Origin: Rhizobium metallidurans
GTDB lineage: Bacteria; Pseudomonadota; Alphaproteobacteria; Rhizobiales; Rhizobiaceae
NCBI RefSeq assembly: GCF_014196505.1
Contig: NZ_JACIDW010000012.1
Span: 1 to 64,000 of the forward strand
DNA: 64,000 nt
Direction of reading: 5' to 3'
In this document: positions 60,710 to 64,000 of the stretch, one piece after another
Layout of the letters: each line of letters opens with the position of its first letter
How positions within the stretch are numbered: the first letter of the stretch is position 1
Translations under genes and position numbers: made by a program
The notes under the pieces: model-generated
Seen by the model: the letters and a program-made list of their open reading frames with translations, nothing else
What the model was told of the DNA's origin: nothing
Databases searched by the model: none

Positions 60710-60988
60710 CTACTTGTTCATCGCATCCTTCAGGGACTTCGCCGCAGTGAAGGAAAGCTTCTTCTGCGCGGCGACCTTGATTGCCGCGCCCGTCGCTGGA
60801 TTGCGTCCGTCTCGCTCCGGCGTGTCCTTGACTTTGAACTTTCCGAATCCGGGGATCGATGTTTCGGCGCCCGATGTCGCGGCTGTCGTTATCGCCGAAA
60901 ACACGGCTTCGACGACGGCCTTGCCCTGCGCCTTGGTCAGGTTATGGTCTGCGGCGATCTTGTCTGCGATTTCGTTGGTGGTGGTCAT
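60710..60988 (-). CDS. HU-family DNA-binding protein
   Basis: A 92-residue histone-like protein: TTTNEIADKIAADHNLTKAQ, GKAVVEAVFSAITTAATSGA, ETSIPGFGKFKVKDTPERDG, RNPATGAAIKVAAQKKLSFT. The G-F-G-x-F and G-R-N-P-x-T-G signature that intercalates DNA is intact. A plasmid paralogue, probably packaging or bending plasmid DNA. Start at 60988 after GAGAGGAGACCCT. The upstream 120 bp (60989-61108) holds its promoter and the end of the RES gene. Confidence 0.93.
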   Translation of the reverse strand: MTTTNEIADKIAADHNLTKAQGKAVVEAVFSAITTAATSGAETSIPGFGKFKVKDTPERDGRNPATGAAIKVAAQKKLSFTAAKSLKDAMNK

Positions 60989-61108
60989 AGGGTCTCCTCT
61001 CTTTTGGAACCCTTCGATCCCTTTCACCCGGATCGGTTGATGTCACGCGGTTCCGGATCTCTTCTTGCCGCTTCAGCCACCTTTCCACATATTCCCGTGA
61101 CTTTACGT

Positions 61109-61612
61109 TTATGCTGGCGGATGCAAGCGCGTATCGAGGGCAAACGCCTCCTGAAACTTCAAAAAGTAGCTGCCGGCCGCAAGACTCGCGACGAAGATGA
61201 GATTCCAGCTTTTTGTCGATACCGCGCTCGGGATCGCCACGAAACGATGGCGTCGCAGAAGCTCGTCTCCATAAGACTGCTGCCCCGCGCTCGGGATTCC
61301 CGGACGCAACCAGTTCCGATTGGGAACAGAGGCGGGATCGACAACGTGCACCGAGGAGGGATCGGTGATGGCCACTGCGGTCAGGACGTGAGGAACTGTG
61401 TCGAGCGCACGAAACCCTTTATGGACCGCAACTTCGAGGATCGCCGTCGATGGGTCGAGCGAGCAATAGACCGCGCGCACGCCCTTGCTGTTCCAGCGGC
61501 CGCCCACACGATAGGCGCCTTCGCCGCTATCCCATGTCGGTGCAAAACTGCTTTGATCCAGACGCCATGCGATGAGTTCGGTACCGCCGAGCGCAATCGG
61601 CCGAGGCGTCAT
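61109..61612 (-). CDS. RES-domain NAD+-degrading toxin
   Basis: A 167-residue toxin of the RES/Xre family, which depletes cellular NAD+ by phosphorolysis. The RES core: LIAWRLDQSSFAPTWDSGEG, AYRVGGRWNSKGVRAVYCSL, DPSTAILEVAVHKGFRALDT, RPGIPSAGQQSYGDELLRRH, IPSAVSTKSWNLIFVASLAA. The conserved Arg (Y-R-x-G-G-R-W-N), Tyr and Glu of the active pocket are present. Starts by ATGA overlap with the antitoxin gene. Length normal, so likely active. Confidence 0.9.
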   Translation of the reverse strand: MTPRPIALGGTELIAWRLDQSSFAPTWDSGEGAYRVGGRWNSKGVRAVYCSLDPSTAILEVAVHKGFRALDTVPHVLTAVAITDPSSVHVVDPASVPNRNWLRPGIPSAGQQSYGDELLRRHRFVAIPSAVSTKSWNLIFVASLAAGSYFLKFQEAFALDTRLHPPA

Positions 61613-62094
61613 GCATAGACGCCGTATTCGAGCCGCTCCAGGTAGTCTTCGACGAGTTCGACGCCGGCCGGCGTCCCGAGCAGGTCGATCGGCCGGCGCT
61701 GGTCAAGTCCGATCGCCGGACGCTCCAGCCACTGCTCAGCCTCCGCCTGGGTTCCCAGAACGTCCGTCGCCTTCGACAAGATTTCGGCAAATTTCCACGC
61801 CCGCCCGCTCTGCTCCTGGCTCAACGGTTTGGTCGGTGCGTCCCTTCGGCGCTGCCACGTCCTGAGGCTCATGCCGACTGCCTTTTCGAGGGAGTCGGTC
61901 TTGCCGATGAACATAAGGCTTCCGACAAGGTGATCGACCGCCGAGGCCGGCAGGCCGTGGAGAAGCAGTTCGTGCGCGTCGAGCTCACTTGTCAGCCGGC
62001 GCGACAGAACGCGCGTGCCGCCAAGCAAGGCTGCCACCTTCTGCAAGTCTCCACCGCGTCCTTCGGAACGGGCCACTTCCGCCGCAACAGCCAT
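61609..62094 (-). CDS. Xre/ParS-family antitoxin (DUF2384) of the RES toxin
   Basis: A 161-residue antitoxin with an Xre-like N-terminus (VAALLGGTRVLSRRLTSELD, DSLEKAVGMSLRTWQRRRDA with the helix-turn-helix) and the MbcA/ParS toxin-binding domain at the end (WKFAEILSKATDVLGTQAEA, EQWLERPAIGLDQRRPIDLL, GVELVEDYLERLEYGVYA). The C-terminal tail plugs the toxin's active site in known structures. Starts after GCAGGAGATGTCAAG. It should repress the operon through the palindrome 14 bp upstream. Confidence 0.9.
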   Translation of the reverse strand: MAVAAEVARSEGRGGDLQKVAALLGGTRVLSRRLTSELDAHELLLHGLPASAVDHLVGSLMFIGKTDSLEKAVGMSLRTWQRRRDAPTKPLSQEQSGRAWKFAEILSKATDVLGTQAEAEQWLERPAIGLDQRRPIDLLGTPAGVELVEDYLERLEYGVYA

Positions 62095-62107
62095 CTTGAC
62101 ATCTCCT

Positions 62108-62121
62108 GCGTCATTTGACGC
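62108..62121. promoter_or_regulatory. Operator-like palindrome of the RES/Xre operon
   Basis: GCGTCA-TT-TGACGC is a perfect 14-bp palindrome 14 bp upstream of the antitoxin start. Related TGAC/GTCA half-sites surround a TATAT at 62126-62131 that could be the -10. Autorepression by the Xre antitoxin is the obvious reading. Confidence 0.6.
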
Positions 62122-62176
62122 TCCATATATGACAGTTGACGTACCTCATTTCAATAGACGAGGTCGCGTCTCATAA

Positions 62177-62698
62177 TTAGGTGGCCGGCACCCCCATGCG
62201 TTCATCGGTGGGCCAGCCTCGAAACTTACAAAGTCTCAGGAGGGAGGAAAATGGTTTTAAACGAACCGCCTGCGGAAGCGAAGATGTTCCGCGCACGTCA
62301 GCCAGGCAGTTTGCAGACCAGACTCGGCTATTGACCAGAGCGCCGATGATCTTCATCACCTGATAGAAATCGATATTGGTCTGCTCGTAGCCCCATGAGG
62401 CATAGAGAACGTGGCCGACTTCGAAACCGTGGGGCTTCTTGCGCTCTTTGCGGCGTTCCTGTTTCCATTCGGCCCAGCGCCGCCGCCCCTCGAAATGCTC
62501 CCTGATCTTGTGTTCGCGGGCCTCCGTGCTGGTAAAGCTGTGGTGCCAGTCGGGCTTTGCGGCCTTGCCGTGGAAGGCAATGGCGGCAGGTCTGCCCTTG
62601 GCGCTGGTGTAGATGTAGACAAGGCCGTCACCCGCCTTGTCGGCGATCTTCACGGAGCCTTTCGGAATGTAGAAATCGCGTAATGGGGCGAAACGCAT
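62177..62698 (-). CDS. Hypothetical plasmid protein, C-terminus probably altered
   Basis: A 173-residue basic protein. The first 115 residues look native: FYIPKGSVKIADKAGDGLVY, YTSAKGRPAAIAFHGKAAKP, HHSFTSTEAREHKIREHFEG, VGHVLYASWGYEQTNIDFYQ. After VMKIIGALV the sequence changes character (SRVWSANCLADVRGTSSLPQ and on), with low similarity to what I expect for this family, suggesting a rearrangement near 62340 that replaced the C-terminus. Its start overlaps the stop of the preceding gene (TGATG), so both share a transcript. Function unknown. Confidence 0.65.
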   Translation of the reverse strand: MRFAPLRDFYIPKGSVKIADKAGDGLVYIYTSAKGRPAAIAFHGKAAKPDWHHSFTSTEAREHKIREHFEGRRRWAEWKQERRKERKKPHGFEVGHVLYASWGYEQTNIDFYQVMKIIGALVNSRVWSANCLADVRGTSSLPQAVRLKPFSSLLRLCKFRGWPTDERMGVPAT

Positions 62699-62904
62699 CA
62701 CTCGGCGTCCTCCCACTCGTCGGCATAGACGGCGGCCGAGCCGATCCCGGCGACCTGACGGGCGCATGTGCCGCCGCAAATGCCGTTCTCATAGGCCGGG
62801 AAATACCGGTTATAGGCAGCATCAAAATCCGGCAGCTCACCGCTGAGCCGGGCCAGCTCGCCCGCGAAGCTGAAAAACCATTCCTCGAAAGTAGGTTCGC
62901 ACAT
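62698..62904 (-). CDS. Small hypothetical plasmid protein
   Basis: A 68-residue acidic protein: MCEPTFEEWFFSFAGELARL, SGELPDFDAAYNRYFPAYEN, GICGGTCARQVAGIGSAAVY. Three Cys residues near the start and in GICGGTC could bind metal. The ATG at 62904 follows AAGGACAAGGGA; the frame is open upstream but through a structured leader. It is the first gene of a two-gene unit with the one at 62177. Confidence 0.7.
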   Translation of the reverse strand: MCEPTFEEWFFSFAGELARLSGELPDFDAAYNRYFPAYENGICGGTCARQVAGIGSAAVYADEWEDAE

Positions 62905-62932
62905 TCCCTTGTCCTTTCTTTCCTTGGACTGC

Positions 62933-62955
62933 GAAGCAGGACCTCGTCCTGCTTC
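62933..62955 (-). promoter_or_regulatory. Perfect hairpin in a leader (next to the 68-residue gene)
   Basis: GAAGCAGGAC (62933-62942) and GTCCTGCTTC (62946-62955) form a 10-bp perfect stem with a 3-base loop, about 30 bp before the start codon at 62904. Another case of a strong hairpin close to a start codon in this block. Confidence 0.5.
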
Positions 62956-62987
62956 CCGGGGCCGCGCGAGCGGTGGGATGGAGGGGG

Positions 62988-63066
62988 AAAATAGCCTTCG
63001 CGGAGAACCGGCTGCACGGAGCGACCGCCAGGCGGGCGCGGAGGAAGCTGGGCGGAAGGCTATTTT
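62988..63066. repeat. 12-bp inverted repeat enclosing 55 bp
   Basis: AAAATAGCCTTC (62988-62999) and its exact complement (63055-63066) surround a GC-rich interior. It lies in the leader of the 68-residue gene, within the 62905-63341 gap. The rest of that gap holds nothing I recognise apart from the hairpin at 62933 and presumably the promoter of the gene at 63342. Confidence 0.55.
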
Positions 63067-63341
63067 GGGGGCGAGAAGGGCAAGGCCCTCGGTTCCCCCA
63101 TCAGACAAACGAACTCGCGCAATCGCGCGTCATGTCCCGGCAACATGCCGGCAGCACGAAGGATTGTCACCGCTTGTCGGCGGAAACCCGAAACGGGGTT
63201 CCGTGGAGCCGCACCGCGGCGGAATAGAGCCTGGTCCGGAACGGGCGTGCCTACGTGTAGAAATTGCTGATGGAAATTCACTCAACCATTTGATTTTCGC
63301 AATTGAAGTACATACGTTCGGCGTTGGCTGAGGGGACGATA

Positions 63342-63920
63342 ATGACAGAAGACGAGATGCGCTCAATGGCGTGGAACAATGCGCTGCATTGCCACGGCAC
63401 ATATACGGTCTTCTCTCGAAGACTGAAGCGGCTGCGCTTTCTTACGAAGCTCCGTGATTTCTGGGGCTTTGCTATTCCAATTATTCTCGGCGCCATTGCC
63501 GGCTCAAACACGTTGTCGTTACCTGAGAACTACGTGCATCTACTCAAGATCGCGCTTGCTGCCGCCGCATTGGTTCAGATCCTGATCGCCTTGTGGGCCG
63601 TATTTAGCCGTTGGGATGACGGTCTTGCATATAGCGCGCGAGCTGTAAGGGACGCATATGAAATGCAACGCGCGTGGGAGGTTATCGGTCGGGGGCAGGT
63701 TGCGGATATCGGCGCGGAATTTGCAACGAGAGCGAAGCAGCAAGATGTGATCGACTCGCATGACATCGGACAGGAAATATCCTCCAAGGAAAAGAACCTG
63801 GGCATGCGAAGTGGATTGATCGAATACCAACGCCAATGCACGGGATGCAAAACAAGCCCGAACAGTCGCGGCCTGCCATTATTCCCCAAAACGAAATGCC
63901 CCGTCTGTGGGGGGAACTAG
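63342..63920 (+). CDS. Two-TM protein with C-terminal zinc ribbon (SLATT-like, mobilome CxxC type)
   Basis: A 192-residue protein: an N-terminal helix (WNNALHCHGTYTVFSRRLKR), two hydrophobic segments (WGFAIPIILGAIAGS at about 41-55, LKIALAAAALVQILIALWAV at about 68-87), a helical linker and a zinc ribbon, CTGC...CPVC with 16 residues between. The plan resembles SLATT effectors and the 'mobilome CxxC-CxxC' family found beside nucleotide-signalling or abortive-infection genes. It begins after TGAGGGGACGATA, and the next gene starts 9 bp after its stop, so it is at least a two-gene operon. Confidence 0.68.
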   Translation: MTEDEMRSMAWNNALHCHGTYTVFSRRLKRLRFLTKLRDFWGFAIPIILGAIAGSNTLSLPENYVHLLKIALAAAALVQILIALWAVFSRWDDGLAYSARAVRDAYEMQRAWEVIGRGQVADIGAEFATRAKQQDVIDSHDIGQEISSKEKNLGMRSGLIEYQRQCTGCKTSPNSRGLPLFPKTKCPVCGGN

Positions 63921-63929
63921 GAGAGCATA

Positions 63930-64000
63930 ATGAACGAAGAGCTTCGGAAGGTCATCAAAGGGTATGCCAAACTCTCCCTGAAAGATCAGGAAGAATTCAG
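63930..64000 (+). CDS. Unknown protein, 5' end only (cut by window)
   Basis: The frame starts MNEELRKVIKGYAKLSLKDQ with AGGAGAGCATA upstream and is cut after 23 codons. Only a charged N-terminal helix is visible. Being second to a SLATT-like gene, it may be the partner sensor or effector, but nothing in the visible part identifies it. Confidence 0.6.
   Translation, partial: MNEELRKVIKGYAKLSLKDQEEF

Noticed and set aside
1..64000. CRISPR arrays, rRNA genes, repABC origin, relaxase or type IV secretion genes
   Set aside because: Looked for; none seen. Repeats present are short inverted or two-copy direct repeats only.

Overview
The window looks like a large plasmid or chromid of a Rhizobiaceae bacterium (Rhizobium, Sinorhizobium/Ensifer or Agrobacterium type). 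GC content is high. It has a groES-groEL pair behind a CIRCE-like operator, a usg gene, a small heat-shock gene behind a ROSE-type RNA thermometer, LexA boxes of the alphaproteobacterial GTTC-N7-GTTC form, and several GGAAC-N16/17-CGTT boxes of the EcfG/RpoE2 general stress sigma factor. No rRNA, tRNA, CRISPR array, repABC or relaxase gene was recognised.

Layout. (1) 1-4.2 kb is scarred accessory DNA: an IS21-like end, a Tat-signal CHAT-protease gene broken by two in-frame stops, an intact AbiEi/AbiEii toxin-antitoxin pair with paired operators, and an AraC fragment. (2) 4.4-33.3 kb is a stress and DNA-repair region: GroESL, Usg, an FMN reductase, an SDR, a histidine kinase and response regulator, CsbD, a cold-shock protein, XthA, two Ku proteins with a stand-alone ligase, Hsp20, a full LigD, two SRAP proteins (one frameshifted), DinB, and the imuA-imuB-dnaE2 mutagenesis operon. 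Here one region holds two routes of non-homologous end joining plus SOS mutagenesis; five clean EcfG boxes and two LexA boxes tie much of it to general stress and DNA damage. (3) 33.3-34.5 kb holds a PraR-like XRE regulator, an IHF-beta-like protein and a small protein.

(4) 34.8-43.3 kb is one PAPS-reductase-like gene split by a 7.15-kb mobile element. The element carries a four-gene operon of three tyrosine recombinases plus a small coiled-coil protein (ginABCD / Tn554-like), all with ATGA overlaps. Its third gene is itself split by an IS256-family insertion. Joining the host gene at a shared CAC restores a 399-codon frame.

(5) 43.2-60.7 kb is an accessory block, almost all on the + strand: DUF6884, a 717-residue ParB-like protein, an ArdB/KlcA-type antirestriction protein, DUF932, DUF1173 (- strand), a second degraded PAPS-reductase-like gene, a 1481-residue methyltransferase-helicase of the strawberry-notch/DarB type, a Toprim protein, a DUF2493 protein and several unknown proteins. 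Many start codons follow a GC-rich hairpin or a purine-rich structured leader. The content resembles the anti-defence 'leading region' of a conjugative plasmid; this is inference. (6) 60.7-64 kb has an HU protein, a RES/Xre toxin-antitoxin pair, two small plasmid proteins with long hairpins upstream, and a two-TM zinc-ribbon protein followed by a gene cut by the window end.
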